Below are positions 35,929 to 45,000 of a DNA stretch of 64,000 nt, in pieces. Position 1 is the stretch's first letter; every line of letters starts with the position of its first letter. The position numbers and the translations under genes were made by a program. The DNA comes from Effrenium voratum. Lineage: Eukaryota; Sar; Dinophyceae; Suessiales; Symbiodiniaceae. Location of the stretch: the NCBI GenBank assembly GCA_963377175.1, contig CAUJNA010000480.1:697364-761363 (forward strand). The letters run 5' to 3'. The notes below the pieces were generated by a model that was given only the letters and a program-made list of their open reading frames with translations, did not search any database and was not told the origin of the DNA.

Positions 35929-36824
35929 TGTCGCAATAGAGGTTTGGGAAAATCACTAACATGATAATACTTCTGCCCCAATTTATTTTCTATTTTGGTT
36001 ATTGTATGGACTGTCCTTAACCAATGACTGGTTCTCTCTTTCTCGCTAATCGCTTTCTTTCTCATTATCTTGACTTTGTCCCCTACATCTAAATCAGGAT
36101 ACACACGGGTTTTTCTGGCATTCATTGATATATTCAGTTTCACTTCAAACTCATTCTTTTTCTTCCTTGCTTCTAATGGTGTCATTTTCGTAACGGAACT
36201 TACTAATTTATTATTATATGTCAATAATATTTCTAAATTGTAATCTATCCATTGTATATTGTTTTTACCTTTCTTTTCATCCGCATCAACTCTTTTAAAA
36301 AGCATATCTTTGTAGGTTCTAATAAATCTTTCTCCAAAAGCAGGGTGGCCTCTCGTGGTGTGTAATTCAATTTTTTCCTCATCAAGATAATCTGTAATGG
36401 TAGAACTAAACAAACTGCCTTCTTCGTCGCTGTATATCATTTTGGGTTTTCCGCCCATTTTCTTAATGCCTTCCATAATTCCTGCTAATACATCTGGCGG
36501 TTGCTTACTTGCAATAGGTATTACAGTAGCATATTTACTAAATATATCAATTAATATTAATCCAATTCTAAACTTTTGATTTTCCAAATCATTTTTTGAA
36601 ATAAAAAACAAATCTAACTGAAATTCCCAGAAGGCATGAGGAGCAACAAAACTATTCTGCCCTCGCATTTTCCTTTTTTCCTCAACATTCTTTTTAAAGA
36701 ACTCATTAACATCGTCCGCAGTAATAGTTTTATCTTTCTGTCTGGCATCTTTCAAAGTTATTGCTTTACTACCGTATCCGCTTTTGTCATAGTAAATATC
36801 ACTAATTATTTTTTGTTTATCCAT
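35910..36824 (-). CDS. Polinton-type DDE integrase (rve superfamily, 304 aa)
   Basis: This retroviral-type integrase should join the viral TIR ends to host DNA. The catalytic core shows D71 (FWEFQLDLFF), the conserved strand LILIDIFSKYATVIPIAS, D133 (KMIYSDEEGSLF) and E165 (HTTRGHPAFGERFIRTYK). The C-terminus (DLDVGDKVKIMRKKA, then WLRTVHTITKIENKLG) looks like the SH3/chromo-like DNA-binding end of this family. The frame is fully open, so the enzyme could be functional. It lies next to the left TIR, as expected for an integrating PLV or Polinton. The start at 36824 overlaps a hairpin arm. Confidence 0.93.
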   Translation of the reverse strand: MDKQKIISDIYYDKSGYGSKAITLKDARQKDKTITADDVNEFFKKNVEEKRKMRGQNSFVAPHAFWEFQLDLFFISKNDLENQKFRIGLILIDIFSKYATVIPIASKQPPDVLAGIMEGIKKMGGKPKMIYSDEEGSLFSSTITDYLDEEKIELHTTRGHPAFGERFIRTYKDMLFKRVDADEKKGKNNIQWIDYNLEILLTYNNKLVSSVTKMTPLEARKKKNEFEVKLNISMNARKTRVYPDLDVGDKVKIMRKKAISEKERTSHWLRTVHTITKIENKLGQKYYHVSDFPKPLLRHEMLKL

Positions 36825-36848
36825 ATAATAAATTAAGATTTATTATAT
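36823..36848. terminator. Hairpin 3' of the 93-residue gene
   Basis: Arms 36823-36833 and 36838-36848 pair over 11 bp with a 4-nt loop. It lies 12 bp beyond the stop of the minus-strand gene at 36861. It is one of a set of hairpins at viral gene ends. Confidence 0.55.
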
Positions 36849-36860
36849 TGATAATATTAT

Positions 36861-37142
36861 TTATAATTTAAATTCAGGATAATAAGTTAATTGATGGTTA
36901 TTAAATTGTGTATATATCTTACGTCTGTCATGCATCAGTTCAAAAATAATATTGATATCTCTCACGGTATTTTTCACATTAAACTTTTTGCTTTCAATTT
37001 CTGATTTAATGTCTTCTTTTACATCACACCCTTCTCTTCTACGATGTAACAATATCCATAAAATGTGGTTAATCAGTTCATACTTTTTCTTACTGATTTT
37101 GAGAAATATTCTAACATAACTATAAGGTGGTCTTTCATACAC
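36861..37142 (-). CDS. Unknown viral protein (93 aa)
   Basis: Not recognised. It has a basic, Tyr-rich N-terminus (MYERPPYSYVRIFLKISKKK), a helical middle (YELINHILWILLHRRREG) and a charged C-terminus. The composition could suit nucleic-acid binding. It follows the 85-residue gene by 2 bp, so both are probably on one transcript. Confidence 0.65.
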   Translation of the reverse strand: MYERPPYSYVRIFLKISKKKYELINHILWILLHRRREGCDVKEDIKSEIESKKFNVKNTVRDINIIFELMHDRRKIYTQFNNHQLTYYPEFKL

Positions 37143-37144
37143 AG

Positions 37145-37402
37145 TTAAAATATTATAATGTCGTCTTCAACATTTCTATTATGTCTTCTTTTCAGATTTA
37201 AATGACATCTGATTAATTCTTGATTATCTCTCCATTCCTGACAAATTTTACATTCATCTTCTTCACCCAAAGCATAATCAATAATATTATTAACTATTCC
37301 ATTAGGTAAATTCATTTTGTATAATTCCATATGTTCTTTTTTGAAGTGGCAACAGTCATAGCATTTCTTATTGATATAATTATTTACTTCTTGTTCCTTC
37401 AT
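37145..37402 (-). CDS. Unknown viral protein with Cys/His cluster (85 aa)
   Basis: Two cysteine groups, CYDCCHFKKEH (residues 14-24) and DECKICQEW (about 49-57), are followed by CHLNLKRRHNR, a possible zinc-binding fold. It is preceded by a full copy of the shared upstream motif and followed after 2 bp by the 93-residue gene. The function is unknown. Confidence 0.7.
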   Translation of the reverse strand: MKEQEVNNYINKKCYDCCHFKKEHMELYKMNLPNGIVNNIIDYALGEEDECKICQEWRDNQELIRCHLNLKRRHNRNVEDDIIIF

Positions 37403-37410
37403 TACTCTCT

Positions 37411-37456
37411 ACTATATATAGGTATTATTTCTTTAAACCTTTTTTAGTCTAAAACT
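37411..37456 (-). promoter_or_regulatory. Shared upstream motif, copy 2
   Basis: On the minus strand, AGTTTTAGACTAAAAAAGG, TTTAAAGAAATAATACC and TATATATAG lie just before the ATG at 37402. It nearly matches copy 1 across more than 40 bp, which is unlikely by chance even in AT-rich DNA. Confidence 0.7.
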
Positions 37457-37488
37457 AAGATTTTAATATAAAACATATTAAAATCTTA
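37456..37488. terminator. Hairpin starting at the replicase stop codon
   Basis: Arms TAAGATTTTAATAT (37456-37469) and its exact complement (37475-37488) form 14 bp around a 5-nt loop. The arm includes the TAA stop of the minus-strand replicase at 37486-37488. No T run typical of bacterial terminators is needed if this acts as an RNA-processing signal. Confidence 0.65.
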
Positions 37489-40400
37489 ATGAGCTGAAAC
37501 ATTACAATATACACAGAATGAAGTTGAATTATCTATATGGTGAGCGATTGAATTATCAAGGCGCTGACAAGTAAAGTTGCTACATAATTTACCTTTCTTC
37601 GTTTCAAAGTTAAATGAAGTATTACACTTTTGGCATCTGGCGCGAAACTGTGATAAACACCATTCAGCACTAATGTATTCTTCCTCATTAATTTCTCTTT
37701 GAGCGCGACGGTCTTGTATCTTATAATTGTCTACTTTGTTTTGAAAATATCTCATTATCATATTTTTATCCATTTGCTTATCAAAGTCTGGATTACAATA
37801 AAATTTAACTTTCCTAAAATCAACACATCTTGTAATCGCTGTCCATAAAAACTCTCTACTTACAAATGGTAAATTCCATTCATGTATTGTCATGCTTTCT
37901 TTTACACTTGCTCCCTGCGATGAGTGAGTAGTAGCACAATACGAATATATAAAATTAGCATCTACAATAGGTTCAAACAACACAAATTTATCTTCTTCCC
38001 TTGCTATATTTTGTAATGTTATTTGTTTTCCTAATTCATCATCTTGTATATTTGTAATCCTGTATCTCAAATTTATATTAACTCTGGGTTGTTTAATCCA
38101 CTTTCTGGCAATTAAAATATCACCCACTACATACTTGGCATTTATGTTTAATCTCTCTCTGATTTCACTTGCTACATTTCGGCATCTAATATTGGTATAG
38201 GCGATGTTATGATCCGATGCCATTATATCATCAGTGAATTCAAAATATTTGGGTATGATGTCATTAATTGGCAATTTATTTTCCCAAAAGTCAGCATACA
38301 TATCATTAATTATTGCTCTGTTTCTTTCTCCTTTTTCACTATCTTTTGCACCTACTCTTTTACAAATTGTTAAGAAGATGTTGTATTTAAAGATTGTGTC
38401 CAAACAATTATCCATGTATGTCGCTGGATCTTGGCAGTTAGTCAGAATTTCTACTCCCTGTAATTGCTTGACATCACCAGTAGCAACAACAATTTTATCT
38501 GGATTATTCTGAATGAATAACCTTACTTTATTCAATACATATAAATTTGCCATATATATTTCATCAAATACAATTATATCAAATGGCGAGTAATCATACT
38601 GTGGCAATTTCTCTCCGGCATCTTCATGAACGGCAATGCTAAAAAACTTGTTGTATGTTGTCGCCTCTACTTCTTTCTCTTGTAAAAGTCTATTGGTTGG
38701 AACAACGAACAGAACATTATAATTCATTTTTTGGAAATATTCGCCTATATAACTCTTGCCTGTGCCCGGAAATTTACCCCTAACAATTACTGGATTTTGT
38801 TTAATAACTTTTTTACAAATGCTTTCAGTAATCCATTCATCTTCAATAGAAATATTAATATTCTTAATCTTTGGTATTTCAGGTAATTCATTAAACTTAT
38901 ACTTATATGGTTGTGTCGGTAATGTTATAGTGTGCTTCTCTTCCAGTTGGGAAGTTTCACTTCCCAAGTGCTGGGACACAGGGTGTCCCACCAGTCTCCA
39001 GTCGCCTATCTCATCGCCAAATTTCAGCAGTCCTTCCCGCCATTTTCTCAAATAAGTATATCCATAAACTTTATCCAAATCGTCTTTGTGGATAGTAAAA
39101 CTGTCCGTTTTAACACTATACACTTTAATATTATTATCAGTTAATGTTTTATATGTTTCATACATTTTGAAATTGTGGTATTGTAGCAAAAGCTCTTTGA
39201 TGTATGTAAAACCGTTGCTCAATACTTTTTTATCTGAAACATTCAATACATAATATGTCATGCCTTCTGTATCCTTTACTCTCATTTCATCATCTTCTAA
39301 TTCTTCTAATTCTGTTTGGTACTGACCGATTGTATAGATTTTACTGTTTGGATTCAACTTTTGATAATAACATGCCTCCCTCAATGAGTTAAATGTGCTA
39401 CTTTTCTGTGATGTGTTATGCGACTTTTCCAGCATACCGATGCTTATGTTTGCTACTTTCTTTTGTAGTTGCTTATTTAAATCTTCATTGCTTGATATGT
39501 TTGTAGAATAGAGTTCATCAATTATTTTCTTGTAATTAACTTTATAAACATGATTAGGTTGTTTGTAATATAATATCTTCAACTTAATATCACGCTTTAA
39601 CAACTGCTTTAAAAACTTACCGTAAATCAGATTATATTTCTTGTTAAAAAATATGTTTCCTTCATAGACTTCTACAATGTATAAAGTTAAATTATTAAGA
39701 CTATTAATATCACAATCCTGAGTAAAGGGTTTAAACACATCAAACTCAGTAAATCTGGGGATGTATTTGATACAGCACCCGCCAAAGGTAAATGCCTTTC
39801 TAATGTCAATCTCTCTCAACTTTTTAATATTAACCTTATTATCAAAAATCCCAACCGGGACAATAGTTTTACACTCCTTCAATATCTTAATATCAACTTC
39901 ATTGTAATATGATAAGTGGATTTCCTTAAACATGTCCTTTTGAAATCGGAACATAGCACTAACAATATTATTATATGTGTCTTCATCATCAACCGCCACA
40001 TCTTCATCAATCCTATCTTTTGATAAACTCTGTGATACAATATTATATTTAATGTATTTTTTGAGTTTTTTGTAATAAAACTTACACATAATATTAGCAA
40101 TTTGTCCGGAATTGCCATATTTAATGTAGGGTTTGTATCCTGCTTCGTTGAGTTGAAAAAATACTTTTACCATATCATTTTCAGAATGTATCAAAGCGTA
40201 TTCTTCTTCATCCCGCATTTTTAATAAATCATCTACATCATCAAACATTTTATACTTAATAGGTTCATTCCTGTCAGTAATATAAAATCTGCTTGTAGTT
40301 GGTGCTTTAAATCCTTCCTCGTTTGCTTGCATTTGCCTTAATGTGTTTAAATCATGGTTTAACAAATAAATGTGATTATTCTTAACTAATCCTCTGAACA

Positions 40401-41544
40401 TTTTAACTCTTCCCTTTTCGTAGTCTTTGGGATTATGTTGATAAATTAAACCTCCTGTAAAGTTATAAAGTCTGGCCGGAATATTGAAGAATTGAAAGAC
40501 TTTATCCATTTGGTTTATGGATGCTCCATTGTTGATAAACTCTTCTTCTGTCATTTCCAGCAATTCTAAAATCTTATTTCGGGATAATGTTTTAGCATTA
40601 TGTGCCTTCTTTGCTCTTGTCAGTTCTGTCCCTTCAAAGTTTTCGAGTAAAGCATTTATCCAACATTCATTATCTTTATATTCCTTCTTTTGTAATGCTT
40701 CTTTTATTGTTAAAGCATCGGCGTCAACTTCAGTCTGGATGTATCTATAATAGATGCTTATATTCTGACTTTCCCTCAGTGATTGTTCTCTTTCATCGTA
40801 GTTTGAGGTGTCAGTTTCAACCAGTTCAACGCTTTCAATTCTAATAGCGTCAGCGTATTCCACAAGATGCCCTATATCATCAAATTCGCTACTGGTGTTC
40901 ATCAACAGCATTACCCTTTTGAATAAGCTTTTTTCATCTATATGATATTTTCTAATCTTTCTACTTACTACTGTTTCTATAAACTGATTTGCTTTGACAT
41001 TTGCCTCGCCCAATGCTCTTTGCTTCCCTGATGCTTTCAGTAATATAGGATAATATGATATGCCATCTAATATAAATGATGGTTTCTTTATTTCGTCTCT
41101 ATTAGCAACTGAAAACAGCATAAATTTTACATCATAAGTCTTCCTGTTCTTGAAAATATCCTTTGCCTTTGTTGCTAATCCTGATATTGCTTTTCTTTTA
41201 AAGATGGGTTGCTTGTCGTGTGTTTTAATTACTGCTTTAACTTCCTTTGCTGTCCTTGCTTTCTTTGCTGTCTCTGCCATTCTTTCGGTTATGGGTTCTG
41301 CTTCTTCGTACTTTGCCACTGCTTTATCATATCTCTTCAATCCTGATTTTCGTTTCTTTGTATCATTGATGCTGATTTCATTTATCAATTTATTTGCCGT
41401 TTCATATTGTGAAATCTTGCGGTCTTCATACAAATCAACTATTTTATTGATTTTTGCTTGTATATCCGGCGGGACTTTGCCAATTTTACTATCTCTTGTA
41501 GTTCTCAAGTTCTGGGTATATTGTTGGATAAGTTTTTTAGTCAT
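37486..41544 (-). CDS. Viral replicase: candidate peptidase, polymerase-like palm, SF1 helicase, zinc motif (1352 aa)
   Basis: This is the likely genome-replication protein. From the N-terminus: a basic helical region (1-280); a segment with NECWINALL (about 290) and NNHIYLLNHDL (about 387), whose Cys and His could form a papain- or OTU-like peptidase; a palm-like region with IDIRKAFTFGG (about 578, motif A-like), KKVANISIGMLEK (about 693, motif B-like) and YSVKTDSFTI (about 808, motif C-like); an SF1 helicase with GKFPGTGKSY (Walker A, about 920), IIVFDEIYM (Walker B, about 988), VVATGDVKQLQ (about 1017), TTHSSQGAS (about 1203) and AITRCVDF (about 1233); and a Cys/His-rich end (CQKCN to FCVYCNVSAH). 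The motif order fits family B, but the first Asp of motif C is Lys, so activity is uncertain. Fused polymerase-like/SF1 proteins are known in PLVs and transpovirons. The frame is fully open. Confidence 0.82.
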   Translation of the reverse strand: MTKKLIQQYTQNLRTTRDSKIGKVPPDIQAKINKIVDLYEDRKISQYETANKLINEISINDTKKRKSGLKRYDKAVAKYEEAEPITERMAETAKKARTAKEVKAVIKTHDKQPIFKRKAISGLATKAKDIFKNRKTYDVKFMLFSVANRDEIKKPSFILDGISYYPILLKASGKQRALGEANVKANQFIETVVSRKIRKYHIDEKSLFKRVMLLMNTSSEFDDIGHLVEYADAIRIESVELVETDTSNYDEREQSLRESQNISIYYRYIQTEVDADALTIKEALQKKEYKDNECWINALLENFEGTELTRAKKAHNAKTLSRNKILELLEMTEEEFINNGASINQMDKVFQFFNIPARLYNFTGGLIYQHNPKDYEKGRVKMFRGLVKNNHIYLLNHDLNTLRQMQANEEGFKAPTTSRFYITDRNEPIKYKMFDDVDDLLKMRDEEEYALIHSENDMVKVFFQLNEAGYKPYIKYGNSGQIANIMCKFYYKKLKKYIKYNIVSQSLSKDRIDEDVAVDDEDTYNNIVSAMFRFQKDMFKEIHLSYYNEVDIKILKECKTIVPVGIFDNKVNIKKLREIDIRKAFTFGGCCIKYIPRFTEFDVFKPFTQDCDINSLNNLTLYIVEVYEGNIFFNKKYNLIYGKFLKQLLKRDIKLKILYYKQPNHVYKVNYKKIIDELYSTNISSNEDLNKQLQKKVANISIGMLEKSHNTSQKSSTFNSLREACYYQKLNPNSKIYTIGQYQTELEELEDDEMRVKDTEGMTYYVLNVSDKKVLSNGFTYIKELLLQYHNFKMYETYKTLTDNNIKVYSVKTDSFTIHKDDLDKVYGYTYLRKWREGLLKFGDEIGDWRLVGHPVSQHLGSETSQLEEKHTITLPTQPYKYKFNELPEIPKIKNINISIEDEWITESICKKVIKQNPVIVRGKFPGTGKSYIGEYFQKMNYNVLFVVPTNRLLQEKEVEATTYNKFFSIAVHEDAGEKLPQYDYSPFDIIVFDEIYMANLYVLNKVRLFIQNNPDKIVVATGDVKQLQGVEILTNCQDPATYMDNCLDTIFKYNIFLTICKRVGAKDSEKGERNRAIINDMYADFWENKLPINDIIPKYFEFTDDIMASDHNIAYTNIRCRNVASEIRERLNINAKYVVGDILIARKWIKQPRVNINLRYRITNIQDDELGKQITLQNIAREEDKFVLFEPIVDANFIYSYCATTHSSQGASVKESMTIHEWNLPFVSREFLWTAITRCVDFRKVKFYCNPDFDKQMDKNMIMRYFQNKVDNYKIQDRRAQREINEEEYISAEWCLSQFRARCQKCNTSFNFETKKGKLCSNFTCQRLDNSIAHHIDNSTSFCVYCNVSAH

Positions 41545-41569
41545 GAATATATTTATATTATATTTATAA

Positions 41570-41606
41570 TAATAAGTATTTCTTTAAATGCTTTTGTCTT
41601 AAACTT
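41570..41606 (-). promoter_or_regulatory. Shared upstream motif, copy 3 (short form)
   Basis: On the minus strand, AGTTTAAGACAAAAGCATTT runs into TTTAAAGAAATAC upstream of the replicase start at 41544. It keeps the AGAC-AAAA and TTTAAAGAAATA parts of copies 1 and 2. Confidence 0.5.
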
Positions 41607-41667
41607 AAATTAATGATATGTCTCGAAACAGTCTTAAAGAAATGTTACCATATAATATTAGAATAAA

Positions 41668-41958
41668 ATGACCACACAAAAGAAACCTGAAGATATGACA
41701 TTGGCAGAAATCAAAGAACAAATGGCTTTGTATTGCCGACTGTATTATCATAAGAGAAAGGAAGAAGACCCCGAATATATGGATACTGTAAGGGCGAGAA
41801 AAAGAATAACAGGCAAAGCATTGTATCACAAAAAGAAAGCGGAGAGAGAGAGAGCAATGGATCAGAAGGAAAAAGGAGAAAATGATGAAGATAAACCAAA
41901 GTATCACCATAGCAGAAAATACAAAACAGAATATGCAATGGTTGCTGTCGCTAATTAG
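41668..41958 (+). CDS. Unknown small basic viral protein (96 aa)
   Basis: Not recognised. It is rich in Lys, Arg and Glu, with YCRLYYHKRKEEDPEYMDTV, then RARKRITGKALYHKKKAERE. The charge pattern suggests a long helix that could bind DNA or RNA. It is the only plus-strand gene in the left half, divergent from the replicase and convergent with the fibre gene. Its TAG stop is inside a strong hairpin. Confidence 0.65.
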   Translation: MTTQKKPEDMTLAEIKEQMALYCRLYYHKRKEEDPEYMDTVRARKRITGKALYHKKKAERERAMDQKEKGENDEDKPKYHHSRKYKTEYAMVAVAN

Positions 41959-41990
41959 TTCTATTTTAGATTAATAAAATAGAATTAATT
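41953..41990. terminator. 16-bp hairpin between convergent genes
   Basis: Arms 41953-41968 and 41975-41990 pair over 16 positions with a single G-T wobble and a 6-nt loop. The left arm contains the stop codon of the 96-residue gene. The fibre gene ends 72 bp further right on the other strand, so one hairpin may serve both transcripts. Confidence 0.7.
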
Positions 41991-42062
41991 TTAAAAGTTT
42001 GATATTAATATGAAATCTTCGTTAGTTCTTTGATGTTAAGAGTATTACTTATCGCATAAATA

Positions 42063-44288
42063 TTATTTAGACTTTTCATTTTTATTTTTATTTTTAAAGA
42101 CTTCATTTTCCAAATACTCTACACGATCGATTAGTTTTGATAAAGCATCCCAACTAATACAAGCCATACGATCATAACACATTGTTAAGTATTCTCCTGA
42201 ATCATTTACAATATTATATTTAGGATTTGTGTATTGTTGAACATCTTGAGCAGTCCATCCTAATTCAGTCTTTTTAGTTTTTTGATTTTTAACAAATGTT
42301 TTAATCTTAATGTTTCTTACCATATTTATAGTATCATCTTTTACATCTTCTATATTATCTTTCAGTCTCTTATCACTACTTAAATTAAATCCATTAAATG
42401 ATGAAAATTGAGTATCATCCAATTGTAAATATTTCGTGCCATCAATATAACTATCAATAGTTGTTGATGCTTCTAATCTTAACACAGCATCACTATTTAA
42501 ATGTCTCAAATTGATTTTATGAGCAATTCCAAAAGTCATATCACCGTCAATAGTCCAGTCGCCTCGTAATTCGCTATTACTTCCACTATTCAAAATAATT
42601 TTATTATCAGCATATGTTGAAGATAATCCAACAACCAAATTAATAGAGTTTGACGTGTTGCTATTCCTGATTATTAAATCATTTGTATCGACATACATTT
42701 CAGCATTATCAATTATTAGTTTTGATGTGTTGCCAAATTGAACATTGCCACTCGGTGAATTTTGTAATAATAAAGTATTTCCTGATACTGACTGAACTTG
42801 GTTGACTTCAACTTTCTTACCAGAAACCATTGTTAAATCGCCATTTGTATATACATCGCCCAATACATCAACTGCTTTATTGAAAATGGTTTTGGATACT
42901 GCACCGTCGCACATAAAATATTGGTTAGAAGAATTTGTAATATCGCCAATACTACAAGCAACAAAATTAGGATGATGAACATAAAAACCTTGAGTTGCTG
43001 ATGGGGTGTGTGTTTCTAAATATGGAGTTAATGCATTGTCTAAATTATCAATTTTAGTTTTAATATCTGTTGAAAAATCATTATTTGTAAATAAATTACC
43101 TTTCATATAAACAGCACCTTCAAAATATGATGTTCCATGTGCTTGAGCAAAATTGTATGAAGTATGAACATTACCATTAATTGTAATTCTTGAAGCATTA
43201 TTAGGTCTTCCAATAATAACATCTCCCGTATTCCATCCTAGCCATAATCTATAAGCTGTAGCACCTGTTAAACCTTGATAAGAGTCCAACTGACAACCTC
43301 TTTTAAATTCTAAACGTTGATTACTTACAGAATCTTGAATTCTAAATATAGGATTAGTTGTATCGGTTAAACTAAGTATTAATGGCGAGTTCATTGTTTG
43401 GGCAGTTGTGATTGTTTTATCTAACTTTTGTAAATCTGCTGATATTAAACTATTTATTGTATTTGAATTTTGAGTTATTAATAAATCTTGTGTCGTGTTG
43501 TCTGATATGATTGAGGCAAATGTATTACTGTATGCGGTATTTGTATTGAATAAATTAGTATCATTTGTATATAATGTTGATACATCTGCTTGAATAGTTG
43601 TTTTTTCAGTTGTAGTCCAAGAAGCACCCGCGCCTGCTTGTAAATCTGCTATATCTGTAAGAATGGTTGTTATTGTGTTTCCATGTCCTGATATGTTATT
43701 AATATTTGTGTCAATTAATGATATATGAGAGGTAACAGTGTTTTGATGGCTATTAACAAATATCATATTACTGCCTACAGTGTTATTTAATATTGCTATT
43801 CCGTTTGTATTTGTTGCGATGTTGCTATCATGTGTTGTTAATACTACTAAATGTGATGCTAATGTATTATTGTGTCCTGTTATTAGTGAACTATTTGAAC
43901 TAATATTATTAAAATTAGAATCAAGTTTAGTTGTATTTGCTGATATAGTCGGTAGTATTGAAGTTATGGTTAATCCGTGTGCTGTTATATTATTAAAGTT
44001 GCTTGTAATTGTTGTGTTTTGATTTACTTGTTCGTCAAACATTGTTGTTGATGTTGCGTTTAATTCAGTAATATCTAAAATATTGGCATCTATCTTATTT
44101 TTCTGTGCTAAAATAAGAGCATCAACTTCTTCAATTGTATAACCTCCGCCTAATGAACCTGCTGTATCTGCTAATTCTTGCTTTGTAGCATAAACACTGC
44201 TTAGAGTTGATGGTTCTGTTGAATTTATTAATACTAATTCACTTGCTACAATCCTGTTTGAGCCGTCCAGTGATAATGTTGAAAACAT
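42063..44288 (-). CDS. Fibre/spike protein with C-terminal S74 intramolecular chaperone (741 aa)
   Basis: Probably the trimeric attachment fibre. Residues about 60-270 are a long chain of Asn/Thr/Ser- and Ile/Leu-rich repeats (such as NFNNISSNSSLITGHNNTLA), a coiled-coil or beta-helical stalk. The middle (about 320-600) has the Gly/Asn/Asp-rich strands of phage-like tail spikes. The C-terminus from about 632 is a Peptidase S74 chaperone: SSDKRLKDNIEDV carries the Ser and Lys expected for self-cleavage, then GWTAQDVQ, and a final coiled coil KLIDRVEYLENEVFKNK. In this family the chaperone drives trimer folding and then cuts itself off. Host-cell recognition is inferred. The frame is intact. 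Confidence 0.88.
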   Translation of the reverse strand: MFSTLSLDGSNRIVASELVLINSTEPSTLSSVYATKQELADTAGSLGGGYTIEEVDALILAQKNKIDANILDITELNATSTTMFDEQVNQNTTITSNFNNITAHGLTITSILPTISANTTKLDSNFNNISSNSSLITGHNNTLASHLVVLTTHDSNIATNTNGIAILNNTVGSNMIFVNSHQNTVTSHISLIDTNINNISGHGNTITTILTDIADLQAGAGASWTTTEKTTIQADVSTLYTNDTNLFNTNTAYSNTFASIISDNTTQDLLITQNSNTINSLISADLQKLDKTITTAQTMNSPLILSLTDTTNPIFRIQDSVSNQRLEFKRGCQLDSYQGLTGATAYRLWLGWNTGDVIIGRPNNASRITINGNVHTSYNFAQAHGTSYFEGAVYMKGNLFTNNDFSTDIKTKIDNLDNALTPYLETHTPSATQGFYVHHPNFVACSIGDITNSSNQYFMCDGAVSKTIFNKAVDVLGDVYTNGDLTMVSGKKVEVNQVQSVSGNTLLLQNSPSGNVQFGNTSKLIIDNAEMYVDTNDLIIRNSNTSNSINLVVGLSSTYADNKIILNSGSNSELRGDWTIDGDMTFGIAHKINLRHLNSDAVLRLEASTTIDSYIDGTKYLQLDDTQFSSFNGFNLSSDKRLKDNIEDVKDDTINMVRNIKIKTFVKNQKTKKTELGWTAQDVQQYTNPKYNIVNDSGEYLTMCYDRMACISWDALSKLIDRVEYLENEVFKNKNKNEKSK

Positions 44289-44320
44289 AATTATTATATA
44301 GTAGGTTATATAATAATTAT
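44287..44320. terminator. 14-bp hairpin between fibre start and upstream gene stop
   Basis: Arms 44287-44300 and 44307-44320 are exact complements around the loop GTAGGT. The hairpin lies 3 bp beyond the stop of the minus-strand gene at 44324 and directly ahead of the fibre coding region. Confidence 0.65.
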
Positions 44321-44323
44321 ATT

Positions 44324-44887
44324 TTATCTTTTCTTTCCTCTTGAACCAAATATATTCTTATTTAATGCATTATATTTTTCTTGCTTCTGTCTTAAATATT
44401 CATTTTGCAATAATTGGTAATGCTGTGCTATATTTTGTAGCGGGTTTGGAGGCGGTTGTGGTTGCGTTCTTCTTGGGGGCGGGGTGTTCGCTATTATATT
44501 ATTTTGTTGCGGTTGTGGTTGTTGATCTTCTTCGCGTGGTTGTTGATTTTCTTCGTAATATTCTACCTTTTGGGGTTTTGCTATCGGAACTGCTTTTGGT
44601 TTAGGTTTTATAGGCTTAGTTTCTAATGGTCCTTGGCAATTGCGTTCATGACTGTATCTGTAAGATTTTAGTGTTAAAGTTTTGGCACATTTTGGACAGG
44701 TTATTTTCTTTTCATTACGCGCTTGAGTTTTTGAGTTGTTTTTAAGAGGTTCTACAGGTTTTATTTCTTGTGTTGGTTCTATTGTTGGTTCTGCCTTTGG
44801 TGCTTCTTCTTCTTCAATTGGTGGTAATTCATTTACTGGTGCGTCTGCTTCAATTGTATTAGTAATTTCAGGTTCGACTTCTGACAT
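44324..44887 (-). CDS. Pro/Gln/Glu-rich protein with single zinc finger (187 aa)
   Basis: The N-terminal 50 residues are acidic and proline-rich. A central ITCPKCAKTLTLKSYRYSHE then RNC gives a C-x2-C, H-x4-C zinc-finger-like motif. The rest is Pro/Gln-rich and ends in a basic GSRGKKR. The layout (disordered linkers around one finger) could suit a virion-associated or transcription-related protein. No family is recognised. Confidence 0.7.
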   Translation of the reverse strand: MSEVEPEITNTIEADAPVNELPPIEEEEAPKAEPTIEPTQEIKPVEPLKNNSKTQARNEKKITCPKCAKTLTLKSYRYSHERNCQGPLETKPIKPKPKAVPIAKPQKVEYYEENQQPREEDQQPQPQQNNIIANTPPPRRTQPQPPPNPLQNIAQHYQLLQNEYLRQKQEKYNALNKNIFGSRGKKR

Positions 44888-44899
44888 ATATAATATATT

Positions 44900-44940
44900 A
44901 TATATTTTGTCTATATGTTTTATATATTTTGTCTATATGG
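44900..44940 (-). promoter_or_regulatory. Duplicated upstream element, copy 4 of the motif family
   Basis: TATATTTTGTCTATATG occurs twice in tandem on the plus strand. Read on the minus strand each is CATATAGACAAAATATA, with the AGAC-AAAA core seen in the other three copies. It lies 15-50 bp upstream of the ATG at 44887. Confidence 0.5.
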
Positions 44941-44950
44941 ACAAATTGAG

Positions 44951-44990
44951 AAATATTAATATTAATAATTTGATATAAATATTAATATTT
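44951..44990. terminator. 13-bp hairpin downstream of penton gene
   Basis: Arms 44951-44963 and 44978-44990 are exact complements with a 14-nt loop, in the gap between the penton stop and the next minus-strand gene. A and T make up the whole stem, so chance is harder to exclude than for others. Confidence 0.45.
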
Positions 44991-45000
44991 AGGTTGTTTA

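Noticed and set aside
35374..36824. Reading the integrase block as a separate retrotransposon
   Set aside because: No reverse transcriptase is linked, and the integrase lies inside the TIR-bounded viral element with matching base composition.
38234..41569. Plus-strand open frames opposite the replicase gene
   Set aside because: They are antisense shadows of a 1352-codon gene, hydrophobic and without domains.
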